Notes: generated by a model not told the origin, from the letters alone. DNA of 47,356 bases from Candidatus Enterococcus murrayae (GCF_017315985.1 NZ_JAFLVR010000063.1:1-47356), one strand, 5' to 3'. Counted from the stretch's first letter, positions 9,070-16,949 are shown. Numbers and translations are program-made.

Positions 9070-9117
9070 AAATGAACTGGTGCCTTCAACAAAACTTGAA
9101 GCGCACCAGCTTCATTT
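9070..9117. repeat. Strong hairpin between two genes of the fibre operon
   Basis: A long inverted repeat lies between the sorting-tail gene and the second fibre gene. The arms, about 20 bp each, pair end to end apart from single-base bulges (AAATGAA, CTGGTGC and CTTCAA against their complements). Read on the minus strand it is followed by a short interrupted T-run. It may be a partial terminator or an RNA-processing or stabilising structure that sets subunit ratios. Confidence 0.7.
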
Positions 9118-9148
9118 GTGTGCTCAAGTCATATGCACTGCGACAATG

Positions 9149-9859
9149 TTAAATATTTTTTGATCGATTTCTTTTAACCGCTATCAAACAAACGATAGCA
9201 ACGAAGATAAGTCCTATCCAAATGAACCTACTCTTTAAAATTTCTCCAGCACGGGGAAACAATCCTTTACCACCTGACTCAAAGGATTGCTTATTTCCAG
9301 CACTTTTGGGTGGGACAGATTCTTTTTGATCTTTTCCTTTTTCTGAACTGATCGCTATAAACTGCCATTCAACCTCGGCTTCGCTTGGTCCAGAATAATA
9401 TAATTGATTCCATTTTTTTACGTCATTCACCACTAAATCAATGACTGCCGCCTTTTCCGATCTTGCAGCAATAGATCCAAAGGAAACTTCTTTGCTTCCA
9501 TCATTATTCGTACCTAAGTTTCCTTGGTAGACTTCTTGATCCTCAAAAAGAATCTGCATAGATATGTTTTCAATCAAATCAATTTTTCCCGTTTTTGATT
9601 TTGGTCTAATAACTAATTTCAGGTCATACGCTTCGTCTCGGAGATTCTTAATGATCAATTTTCGCTTAACCATATCTCCTGGCTTTAAATCGTCTAAGTT
9701 AAAGAAGTAGCCGCCATCTTTTGTGATATTTATTCCATCTTCATCACCAACTAAAAATCCATCTGGTAAATTTTTTGCAGCAGCTGAGACGTTTTGAAAA
9801 GAGATCATAGACAAGATCATGACCAATAGTAAGAAAATTATTTTGCTTAGTCGTTTCAC
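9149..9859 (-). CDS. Small surface protein with signal peptide and sorting-like C-terminal tail
   Basis: The protein has about 236 residues. A Sec signal peptide (MKRLSKIIFLLLVMILSMIS, cleavage probably after VSA) precedes a beta-rich domain of about 150 residues (DLKPGDMVKRKLIIKN, EVEWQFIAIS) that looks like the immunoglobulin-type fold of fibre-associated surface proteins. A low-complexity KSAGNKQSFESGGKG stretch follows. The tail has the architecture of a sortase signal: LFPRAGE, a hydrophobic helix (IWIGLIFVAIVCLIAV) and a basic end (KRNRSKNI). The motif is not canonical LPxTG. The start is GTG at 9859, 7 bases behind GGGAG; the upstream TTG at 9877 lacks an SD. Its position between the two fibre genes suggests an anchor or scaffold (inference). 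Confidence 0.72.
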   Translation of the reverse strand: MKRLSKIIFLLLVMILSMISFQNVSAAAKNLPDGFLVGDEDGINITKDGGYFFNLDDLKPGDMVKRKLIIKNLRDEAYDLKLVIRPKSKTGKIDLIENISMQILFEDQEVYQGNLGTNNDGSKEVSFGSIAARSEKAAVIDLVVNDVKKWNQLYYSGPSEAEVEWQFIAISSEKGKDQKESVPPKSAGNKQSFESGGKGLFPRAGEILKSRFIWIGLIFVAIVCLIAVKRNRSKNI

Positions 9860-9930
9860 CGCCTCACTCCCATTCAATACAGCTTATTAAATGAACATTT
9901 TTGCAAAATGAACTTGCACTTGCTGTTTTT

Positions 9931-10890
9931 TTATAACGTCGCCTTAATCGCATTAGCAATATTAGTTGGAATTCCTGGGAATCCGCCACCATCGATAGCT
10001 TCTTCCGTTGCCTGTAGTGCTTCAATTCTTACGTCTAACGAGTAATCCATCAATTGATACGTATTGTCAGCACTGCCATCCAATGTAACAGATGTTAAAA
10101 TCAATGGAGACGTTTGACCAGGAGCCAATGTACCAATGTAGTAGAACCAACCACCGTTAGCATCATAAGCCCATTTTCCAGTAGTAACTGTTCCACTGTC
10201 CACATCACCAGAATACCCCAATAAAATTTTCGTATCCAAAGCTGACTTAGTAATATCTGCTGGATGTGAAGCGACTGCCCAATCTTTATCACTTGATATG
10301 CCAAGTTTATAGTAGAGATATTTCACATTTGAAACGGTCACTGTTTTTGTCTGTAAATCATAAGAAAAATCTCCATCCATTTTGTACAGTGTGCCGCTTA
10401 CATCACGATATAAAGCAAATTCATACTTATTAGTGAACACTTGCTTTCCGACGATTGTTACATCTGCAGGGAGCCCAGAAACTGTTAGCCCTAAATTTGC
10501 AGGATCATCATAGCCATTATTGGAAAAATCAATTGATGGTACTGGAACCAAATCAGTATCATTCTGCTCTGTATCAAAAGCATATTGCTTTAATTTGTTT
10601 CCGTCTGCTTCCATTTTTTGCAATGCTTCTTTAAATGACAAACGTACAACGACATCAGTATCACTATTACTAAGGACACCAACTTCCTTCTTCACTTCTT
10701 CTCCTGGTGTCCAACCATCTGGCTCTTCGAAGTCCTCGACGATTTTAACTGAGCCATCCGGTAACGCCCCTGTCTTGAATTTGTTGGTCACATTATCTGT
10801 AGATGTAAACCAGGCAAAGGTCCCAATCAATACCAAGACAATCACCATAATAAGTGATAACCCTACTGCTTTTTTCTTTCTCGAATTCAT
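9931..10890 (-). CDS. BsaA/TasA-like SipW-dependent fibre protein (major subunit candidate)
   Basis: The protein has 319 residues. The N terminus has a short basic stretch (MNSRKKK), a hydrophobic core, and then GTFAWFTSTDNVTNKFKTG. This is the hallmark of the alternate SipW-processed exported proteins typified by Clostridium perfringens BsaA, and more distantly of Bacillus TasA and camelysin. The mature part is beta-rich, with VVVRLSFKEALQKM near its start and WFYYIGTLAPGQTSPLIL late, as expected for such fibre subunits. The HExxH motif of active camelysin is not visible. The ATG follows AGGGGG. It lies directly downstream of the signal peptidase gene, 53 bases away, which supports a processing pair. 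Polymerisation into fibres is inferred from the family. Confidence 0.82.
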   Translation of the reverse strand: MNSRKKKAVGLSLIMVIVLVLIGTFAWFTSTDNVTNKFKTGALPDGSVKIVEDFEEPDGWTPGEEVKKEVGVLSNSDTDVVVRLSFKEALQKMEADGNKLKQYAFDTEQNDTDLVPVPSIDFSNNGYDDPANLGLTVSGLPADVTIVGKQVFTNKYEFALYRDVSGTLYKMDGDFSYDLQTKTVTVSNVKYLYYKLGISSDKDWAVASHPADITKSALDTKILLGYSGDVDSGTVTTGKWAYDANGGWFYYIGTLAPGQTSPLILTSVTLDGSADNTYQLMDYSLDVRIEALQATEEAIDGGGFPGIPTNIANAIKATL

Positions 10891-10943
10891 AAGAATCCCC
10901 CTTAAAATTTATTTTGCTATCAAAAAGTGATGCACACTTTTTG

Positions 10944-11489
10944 TCAAGCCTTGCTAAAAAAATACTTTGAGATGAGACTAAATAGTAGAATGACGGCAAT
11001 CGCAATTCCTATAGACAAATAAGGACTGCCTTGTATAATCGCTAGGAGCGTTCCAATAAAAGGGATAGCGAAATTAACGATTCCAATTATTTGCTGAGCA
11101 GATATTTCTGGATCATCCATATTGTTTGCATCCCCTCTTGTTACAAGCGTCTTTTTCTCCTTGTTCATACTGACAACTCGGTGCGTCAGATAGATTGAAC
11201 CATCCTCTATTCCGCTTGGCACGAAGGTGACTACATCGTCTACTTCAACTTTAGAAGGAGTTATGATTTTAACAATCAGTAAATCTCCTTTTTCAAAGGT
11301 CTCACCTTCGAACCTTTTTTTAATTGATTTATCTGTCTTCATGGAGTTGGTTTTAACTGTGTAAAAGCGATAGCCAAAAATCGACTTATCGGTTTTATCA
11401 TCAAATCTAAACCATGCTGCGGATGCAACTATCAGCAGCAAAAGTACCCAGAAAAGACTGTTTAGAATCCAAAGTATTCTTTTCCTCAT
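10944..11489 (-). CDS. sipW: SipW-type (ER-type) signal peptidase I
   Basis: This 181-residue membrane protease has an N-terminal transmembrane helix (ILNSLFWVLLLLIVASAAWF). The catalytic Ser is in VKTNSMKT and the His of the Ser-His ER-type dyad is in YLTHRVV; VTRGDANNMDDPE is the conserved box E region. A C-terminal hydrophobic segment (LSIGIAIAVILLFSLIS) completes it. ER-type enzymes such as Bacillus SipW replace the catalytic Lys of ordinary SipS with His, and this fits here. It should cleave the two downstream proteins with AWF-type signal peptides. The ATG follows GAGGA, and the gene starts 18 bases after the Mga-like regulator, so it belongs to the same transcript. Confidence 0.88.
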   Translation of the reverse strand: MRKRILWILNSLFWVLLLLIVASAAWFRFDDKTDKSIFGYRFYTVKTNSMKTDKSIKKRFEGETFEKGDLLIVKIITPSKVEVDDVVTFVPSGIEDGSIYLTHRVVSMNKEKKTLVTRGDANNMDDPEISAQQIIGIVNFAIPFIGTLLAIIQGSPYLSIGIAIAVILLFSLISKYFFSKA

Positions 11490-11507
11490 TTCAAAACATC
11501 CTCATTT

Positions 11508-13040
11508 TTATTTTCGATTTTTTATTTTTCGATATTTACTGTCAGCGATCTTCACCAGCATTTCTTGCAGAAGTTCATTGTCTCTCGCACAATACCCTTC
11601 ACTCATATGAATAACGGGTATCCGTCTTGATAGAAAAGACTTAAAATTGCTAGACAAAGCCATGTCTGTAACAATCAAATCTATCTCTTCACAAAAGCAT
11701 TTTTCTATTTCAATATTGAAATAATTTCCTATCATTTGCAGCTTCGTGCTTACTAACATTTCAGGTGTTCGATTACTGATGACATAAATTCGAATTTTTG
11801 GATGAAATAGCTGCCGATTCAGTTCGAAGAAAAGAATTTTATAATAGGCCACGCATAAGTACTCGATATATTCAGCTGCTTCTGAACTCAAATTAACACT
11901 AGAATTACTCATGAAGACTTGATAAAAAGTTCTCTCTCGCTCTTTATTACTAGGAAACTCAAATGGATGATGAACATAGAGATCAATGATTCTTTGCTGT
12001 AAAGTCTTCTTATAAATAGCTATTTGATAAAAGACACCGACTAACCGAGCAAACGTCGTTTCCCGTTCTTCATCAGTCATTTTCCTTAGTCCATATTTTT
12101 CAATTGTTTCCAATTTCGCATCTACTCTTCGTAAAAAATTTAACTCCTTCAACTTTGAAGACTCTGTAAAAAAAGCCGGCAACCTTCCATCATCATGGCC
12201 GATACTCATTGCAATGATTCCGCTGATAATGAAATCAGCCTCCACCTTTAACCAGTCAGCGTTAATCATTGCTCCTTTTTTCCTTAACATGAGAGTAAAA
12301 GCGTCATAAGCTTGCTTTTCTTCAATAGTGTATGGTTTCCAATAGTACTCATTGTCAGGCACCGATCTTCTTTTTGCCCGTAATAAGGAGATAGCTAATC
12401 CATAATGTATAGTTAAAAATCTTGGACAAAATTTCCGATAAATCAGCCCTTCCAGCACACTCAAAATTTCTACTACTTCATGTGTACTGATAAATAAAAA
12501 TGGCCACTTGTATGCGCCGTATACTTGTTGAAATACGCCTGTATACATGCAGCGAATAGTAATCTCCTCTCCCAAAAGAATAGGCTTACGATCATTTTTC
12601 AATGTAAGTGTATTCGCATGTGAATAAATCACCTTTTTTAAATAAGAAAGTTCTTTTTTTACCACTGCATAGGAGATATTTAATTTTTTGATGATTTCAG
12701 AAAGTGTCCATTCCTTAGGCTCTATGAAAAGAGAAAATAGTTGAAAACGATAGGATTGTTCTAAATAATGAAGGCGAAAAACTGTGGCTGAAAAATTCTT
12801 CTTTACGTACCACATAACTTTGTTCTGTTCAAAGAGATCGATCAGTTCAACGTATTCTTCGTAGTTGAGTTCTTGGATGTCCAGCTTAATATCCGACACA
12901 ATTTTTTTCACTGTGGGATATGAAACATTTAAGAGTTTTACCAGCTCCATTAATTCAATTGACTGATTTTGATTCATGTGAAGATGATTGAGTATTAAAT
13001 ACCGTCTTAAGTAGCGAGTGTCCATTAAATCCAGAATCAC
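11508..13040 (-). CDS. Mga-like transcriptional regulator, first gene of the fibre operon
   Basis: The protein has about 510 residues with the Mga/AtxA layout. Two N-terminal helix-turn-helix segments are visible (LVKLLNVSYPTVKKIVSDI and EIIKKLNISYAVVKKELSYL, within the first 140 residues). PRD-like helical domains follow, and the C-terminal EIIB-like domain begins near KIRIYVISNRTPEM and contains EIDLIVTDM. Such proteins activate surface-factor genes in streptococci and enterococci and can be phosphorylated by PTS proteins. AAGGAG (13049-13054) lies 8 bases before the GTG at 13040; the GTG at 13049 overlaps the SD. It heads the sipW operon, which suggests autoregulation and control of the fibre genes. 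Its leader carries a terminator-like hairpin. Confidence 0.83.
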   Translation of the reverse strand: MILDLMDTRYLRRYLILNHLHMNQNQSIELMELVKLLNVSYPTVKKIVSDIKLDIQELNYEEYVELIDLFEQNKVMWYVKKNFSATVFRLHYLEQSYRFQLFSLFIEPKEWTLSEIIKKLNISYAVVKKELSYLKKVIYSHANTLTLKNDRKPILLGEEITIRCMYTGVFQQVYGAYKWPFLFISTHEVVEILSVLEGLIYRKFCPRFLTIHYGLAISLLRAKRRSVPDNEYYWKPYTIEEKQAYDAFTLMLRKKGAMINADWLKVEADFIISGIIAMSIGHDDGRLPAFFTESSKLKELNFLRRVDAKLETIEKYGLRKMTDEERETTFARLVGVFYQIAIYKKTLQQRIIDLYVHHPFEFPSNKERERTFYQVFMSNSSVNLSSEAAEYIEYLCVAYYKILFFELNRQLFHPKIRIYVISNRTPEMLVSTKLQMIGNYFNIEIEKCFCEEIDLIVTDMALSSNFKSFLSRRIPVIHMSEGYCARDNELLQEMLVKIADSKYRKIKNRK

Positions 13041-13250
13041 TATGCTCACTCCTTCCAGACCAAAACCATTATTTTCCTTTCAACTGATTTATATCTTCAT
13101 AATACAGAATAGAGAGACTATAATTTTTACATGTTTTTCTTAATATTAGGAAAATAAATGAACTTCGGTCTATTTCTAATTTATTTTTAACTCAAAAAAT
13201 TCATTTTACCTTTTATATCAATAAGAGGATTATTCATTGTATAAAGGGAC

Positions 13251-13285
13251 AAAAAAGTCCAGACCACTAACGACAGTGTCTGGAC
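13251..13285 (-). terminator. Terminator-like hairpin in the leader of the fibre operon (possible attenuator)
   Basis: GTCCAGAC at 13257-13264 pairs with GTCTGGAC at 13278-13285, extended by three more pairs past a one-base bulge. Read on the minus strand the hairpin ends in six T. It lies about 210 bases upstream of the Mga-like start and points in the same direction. No minus-strand gene precedes it that would need termination. Confidence 0.65.
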
Positions 13286-13501
13286 GAAAAAACTAGGTTT
13301 AAGTCAATTGATTTATCCTTATCAAAAAGCAAATAGGCTATTTTGAGTTAAATTTTTTTGATTACCTTCTAAATTTAGTATATAAGAATATTTAGCCTTG
13401 ATTTGTTCTTCATTTCATAGAATCCACTAAAAAATGAACATTTATTATTTAAAACTATAAATCGCAAACATTTATTTATAAATAACATTTTAATAACTTT
13501 G

Positions 13502-13517
13502 TTGAATGACCATTCAA
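13502..13517. promoter_or_regulatory. Palindrome, candidate operator upstream of the second Mga-like gene
   Basis: TTGAATG and CATTCAA form a perfect inverted repeat separated by two bases, about 100 bases before the start of the plus-strand regulator. The binding protein is unknown. A chance palindrome in AT-rich DNA is possible, but 14 paired bases is more than expected locally. Confidence 0.4.
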
Positions 13518-13618
13518 TTTAAGTCGATATAAAACTGAATTATTTCCGACTATTTCTCTATTAAAGAAAAATCATCTATGGTATTCTTCAAATAAATAAC
13601 GTTTTATAGGAGGTATAA

Positions 13619-15154
13619 ATGAACTTTCTCGTTAATAAACTAGATAGAAATAAAATTTTTTTCATTCAAACAATCTTTGATTCAGAGCACCATATTTGTA
13701 CCTTAGATGAGTTACTACAGGTAGTGGATATTAATCACCAAACAGCGAATTCACTTTTTCATTCTATTTTAGACGATATTCGATTATCAGATTTTTCCGA
13801 TCGGATCCATTTGAACTATTCTCCAACAAATCAAATATTTGAACTGCAGATTTCTCAATCTTTTAATATTCAGACGATCCTAAACTTCTATATTTTAAGA
13901 TCATCAAAGTTCCAACTTCTGAATTCATTATTGATGACAAAGTTTGAAACACTTCAAGATGTTGCAGATAGTCTCCATGTATCTTATACACAAGTACGTA
14001 GAATTATCATCGAACTTAATGACTCACTAAAAAAAGTTGGATTAGAGATATATTCGAGACGTAATGTTTACATTGCTGGAAATGAAATCAACCTTAGATT
14101 TTTCTATACAGTCTTATACGTCTCCATCTATGGCATTGGCTATTGGCCGTTCTCTTCTTTTAGCTTTTTAGATATCTCTTTACTTTTAGATGAATGCCCC
14201 AATGAGGTTTTTAAATCAATATCCTTAGACAAAAATGTTTTGACTCATTACTACTTGGCAGTTCATCTCTTAAGAGAACGGCAAGGTTTCGAGATTGATC
14301 TGCATGAAATCAGAGTTCCTTTGTACGAAGCATGTTGTGGATCGAATCAAGCAGCTTTTGAGTCCTTTTCTACGGCAATTGGTAAGTATTTACCTCAAAA
14401 GTCTGAGGCAAAGAGGATTGAAAATACACAACTGATTTGCAGCAGCCTAGTAGCACTTGGAGGCTATTCCTCTGTCGAGACGATTCCTGACTTTTTTCTT
14501 TTGAACCAAACACTTAATGAACAGAAGTTTTCTCACAAGGCCTTCTATATTATTGATCGAGTCAATTATCACCTGTCTGTTCCATTAACTTATGAAGAGC
14601 GAGAAAAAATTTTATATTCTGTCTTATGTCTGCACTATCGGATTGCTTTTATCGGCGATGCTTTGAACTATCTCGAAACTCTTCTTCCCTATTATTCTCA
14701 TGAAACCAATGATCTCCGAAAGAAGCATAAAATCCAACACATTCAATATCTGGTTGAATCAGAGATGAAGACAGCTGAATTTGATTGGTCTAGAGATTAC
14801 CATAAATATCTCTTACCTCAATACTGTCTGATCTATGATAAACATCTTGAGTTCGAGAAGCATACGGCTCCGATTACAGTTGCATTTATCTCACTTATTT
14901 CAAATCAGAATTTGCAGAATACTATTTGCCAATACTTTTCTTCCTATTTCAACTTAAAGGTAGCGAACAAACTTGATCAGCGTGTAGATATTATTATTAG
15001 TGAAGTCCCTATTTCAGCAGATGCCGTTTCTAATTTACGTTTACATCAGCCGATCATCCATTGTCATCAGAAAATCGTTTCCTCCGATTATGACAAAATA
15101 GCTACGGCACTCGCACAAATCGCTAAAAAGAAATTCAAATATCCCCAAATTTAG
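13619..15154 (+). CDS. Mga-like transcriptional regulator, divergent from the fibre operon
   Basis: The 511-residue protein has the same architecture and length as the regulator at 11508-13040. The helix-turn-helix segment TLQDVADSLHVSYTQVRRII is clear near residue 120, with PRD-like helices in the middle and a C-terminal EIIB-like domain (ITVAFISLISNQNLQ, then VDIIISEVP). The ATG follows AGGAGG at 13608-13613. The two regulators are diverged paralogues rather than recent duplicates. It stands alone between a 0.6-kb divergent intergenic region and a strong terminator. The likely target is the adjacent sipW-bsaA operon, by position only. Confidence 0.82.
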   Translation: MNFLVNKLDRNKIFFIQTIFDSEHHICTLDELLQVVDINHQTANSLFHSILDDIRLSDFSDRIHLNYSPTNQIFELQISQSFNIQTILNFYILRSSKFQLLNSLLMTKFETLQDVADSLHVSYTQVRRIIIELNDSLKKVGLEIYSRRNVYIAGNEINLRFFYTVLYVSIYGIGYWPFSSFSFLDISLLLDECPNEVFKSISLDKNVLTHYYLAVHLLRERQGFEIDLHEIRVPLYEACCGSNQAAFESFSTAIGKYLPQKSEAKRIENTQLICSSLVALGGYSSVETIPDFFLLNQTLNEQKFSHKAFYIIDRVNYHLSVPLTYEEREKILYSVLCLHYRIAFIGDALNYLETLLPYYSHETNDLRKKHKIQHIQYLVESEMKTAEFDWSRDYHKYLLPQYCLIYDKHLEFEKHTAPITVAFISLISNQNLQNTICQYFSSYFNLKVANKLDQRVDIIISEVPISADAVSNLRLHQPIIHCHQKIVSSDYDKIATALAQIAKKKFKYPQI

Positions 15155-15162
15155 CAAAAAAA

Positions 15163-15224
15163 TCTCCGCGTCTCAAAAAAACAAATAGTTTTTTTGAGAC
15201 GCGGAGAATCTATAGATTTTTTTT
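15163..15224. terminator. Strong bidirectional terminator
   Basis: A perfect 20-bp stem (15163-15182 with 15188-15207) with a five-base loop is followed by eight T at 15217-15224. On the other strand it is followed by seven T. It separates the converging Mga-like and ECF genes. Confidence 0.92.
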
Positions 15225-15259
15225 AACCAAAATAACTCTAACTGCTTGCCTTCCTTCTA

Positions 15260-15805
15260 CTAACTCATCCTTTGTCGATTTAATGCTTTCGATAGTACAG
15301 GAACCACTAAAATCGATAATCCGCCGCCAATCAAAGCCGTGATCAATTGTGGAAAAGAAAAAGCACCTGAAACCATCGCTGCCTTTGGCGCAGGCATTTT
15401 CAACAAAATCGGAATAACAAATTGAACAACTGACAAATAGAGTACACCGAACTTAATCACGGCGCCAACAATTGTTGCCATGACGAAATTCACAATATTC
15501 TGCCTCTTGTTGAAGCCAGCTAACAAATGCCAAATAATCATTAAGGCGGCGTTCCCTATCGCAATACAAAATACTATTTGCGGAAAGGCTGGGCCGATAC
15601 CGAACATAAAAGCAAAAATCGGAGAGAGCAATGCGATTGTTAGGCCGCTTGCTAAGCCGCCTGTAGTTACGGCAACAATCAAGATCAAATTAACCAAAGA
15701 TCCTGTTACTAAGGTATTTCCCAGACCTGATGTTACTGCTTGGACAACGATCAATAATGCCAATAATACACCCGTTTGAGTAATCCATAATGCTTTTCGA
15801 TCCAT
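15260..15805 (-). CDS. ECF-type transporter substrate-binding (S) component
   Basis: This 181-residue, very hydrophobic protein has five to six predicted membrane helices. It has the hallmarks of energy-coupling-factor S components: a short N terminus (MDRKALWITQTGVLLALLIVV), a helix with small residues (NTLVTGSLVNLILIVAVTTG), and a GAFSFPQLITALIGGGLSIL segment late in the protein. S components bind a vitamin or metal ion and share the EcfA/EcfA'/EcfT module, which is not present here. The substrate cannot be read from the sequence. The ATG at 15805 has only a weak SD (CGAAG), and a short upstream reading frame with a better SD ends 14 bases before it. Expression is monocistronic. Confidence 0.75.
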   Translation of the reverse strand: MDRKALWITQTGVLLALLIVVQAVTSGLGNTLVTGSLVNLILIVAVTTGGLASGLTIALLSPIFAFMFGIGPAFPQIVFCIAIGNAALMIIWHLLAGFNKRQNIVNFVMATIVGAVIKFGVLYLSVVQFVIPILLKMPAPKAAMVSGAFSFPQLITALIGGGLSILVVPVLSKALNRQRMS

Positions 15806-16137
15806 ATCTTCGAGAAAAACTAATTGTGTAAAAAATCACAAGTAGTCATCTCTTCACTTCCCTTCTAATATCGATTTATTGCCTGTAATATGAGGATGAG
15901 TAAATCAAAGATAATTAGCCTTTTTCTTAATATATTTATTGTAACAGATTTAAGGTTTGGATAGAAAACCATTTTAAAACGTCTTTTATTATTATTTTGC
16001 ATATAGTATTGTTTTCAATGTTCAAAAACATTTACCGCACTTGAAAGAACCTCTGTACTTCATAAAAAAATTTCCATAGCTAACCAGCGATATTTTTGCT
16101 ACGATCTTATTAATAAAATTTTTAAGGAGATAATGGT
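15806..16137. other. Divergent intergenic region
   Basis: The 332 bases between the ECF gene and the DUF1349 gene hold a possible nine-codon leader ORF on the minus strand (15820-15849). No riboswitch fold was recognised. The AT-rich centre must contain both promoters, but neither could be placed with confidence. Confidence 0.6.
15820..15849 (-). CDS. Possible leader peptide upstream of the ECF S-component
   Basis: A nine-codon frame, MTTCDFLHN and stop, starts with ATG at 15849 about 9 bases after GAAGGGA. It ends 14 bases before the ECF start, whose own SD is poor. Reinitiation or regulation by this leader is possible, but so short a frame can arise by chance. Confidence 0.25.
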   Translation of the reverse strand: MTTCDFLHN

Positions 16138-16740
16138 ATGAATTTATTGGATTTCGAATGGACACGTTTACCAGAAAGCTATCAGCTATCAAAAAATAGC
16201 TTGGAGGTTATTACTAAACCCCACACAGATCTTTGGCAAAATACTTATTATCATTTTCAAAATGACAATGCCCCGGTTTTTCAAATGGAGACAGATGAAC
16301 AGTATTTCAGCTTTATAGTAAAAACAGAATTTGCCGAAAGTCATCATCGATTTGATCAGTGCGGCATCGTAATGTATTTAGATAGCGAAAATTGGTTGAA
16401 GGGTTCGATTGAATATGAGAATGAAAACTTTCAGCATTTAGGCAGTGTTGTGACAAATCACGGTTACTCCGACTGGGCAACAACTGAAATTGACGCGTCC
16501 ATCAAATCCATGTGGTATCGACTTAGCAGACGTGAAGATGATTACTGCATCGAGTGTTCACTCGATGGCAAAAAGTTCCAGCAAATGAGGATTTGCCACA
16601 TGTTGAATGGAGATGCTAAAGTTCAATTTGGTGTCTACGCTTGTTCCCCCGAAGCCTCTTCTTTTAAGGCCGTCTTTACTGATATGCAGCTGACAGATTG
16701 TCAATGGCCTGCTCATGACGGTCAGCAACCGGATATGTAA
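16138..16740 (+). CDS. DUF1349 family protein
   Basis: The 200-residue protein has no signal peptide or membrane helix and so is probably cytoplasmic. It matches the DUF1349 family, which adopts a concanavalin/lectin-like beta sandwich. The recognisable core includes TDLWQNTYYHFQND, FDQCGIVMYLDSENWLKGSI, SVVTNHGYSDWAT, and an FGVYACSPE strand near the end. The function is unknown; carbohydrate binding is often guessed from the fold. The ATG at 16138 follows AAGGAG with 8 bases spacing. It lies alone upstream of rplS and has no obvious functional partner. Confidence 0.8.
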   Translation: MNLLDFEWTRLPESYQLSKNSLEVITKPHTDLWQNTYYHFQNDNAPVFQMETDEQYFSFIVKTEFAESHHRFDQCGIVMYLDSENWLKGSIEYENENFQHLGSVVTNHGYSDWATTEIDASIKSMWYRLSRREDDYCIECSLDGKKFQQMRICHMLNGDAKVQFGVYACSPEASSFKAVFTDMQLTDCQWPAHDGQQPDM

Positions 16741-16832
16741 ATAAGAATGATAGCCAAAATGACCTTTCAGATAATGCATCTAGCAACTTACGTTAAAAAT
16801 TGAAATAGAGTCTATCTGACAAGAATTTTATC

Positions 16833-16861
16833 TTTACAGATAGTTATTCCTCTGTTAAAAT
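16833..16861 (+). promoter_or_regulatory. rplS promoter
   Basis: TTTACA (16833-16838) and TAAAAT (16856-16861) are separated by 17 bases, with a TG one base before the -10 (extended -10). The predicted transcript starts near 16868, leaving a leader of about 80 bases before rplS. Confidence 0.75.
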
Positions 16862-16868
16862 GTTCAGG

Positions 16869-16939
16869 TGAGTGTAAAACTCATCTATTATACGATATTC
16901 CGCTGGGACAGCTGTCTTAAGAATATTTGGAATAAGGAG
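16869..16939 (+). promoter_or_regulatory. Structured rplS leader, candidate L19 autoregulatory element
   Basis: The leader contains a small hairpin (TGAGT/ACTCA, 16869-16883), a self-complementary GACAGCTGTC (16907-16916), and ATTCC (16897-16901) able to pair with GGAAT (16929-16933) right next to the SD. The CCGCTGGGAC segment and the position fit the L19 leader known before rplS in Firmicutes. The identification is from memory and no covariance search was run. Confidence 0.45.
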
Positions 16940-16949
16940 AATGATAAAG

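Larger units (their letters stand above)
13041..13618. other. Divergent regulatory region between the two Mga-like genes
   Basis: These 578 bases carry no convincing gene. The region is extremely AT-rich. It holds a minus-strand terminator-like hairpin (13251-13285), a perfect 7-2-7 palindrome (13502-13517), repeated AACATTTATT words near 13438 and 13469, and the start signals of two diverging operons. No promoter stands out enough to be placed with confidence. Confidence 0.7.

Noticed and set aside
9931-10890. BsaA-like protein as an active camelysin-type protease
   Set aside because: No HExxH-type metal site is visible; a structural fibre role fits better.
15806-15960. A vitamin riboswitch before the ECF S-component
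   Set aside because: No recognisable TPP, FMN, preQ1 or cobalamin core was found in the leader.
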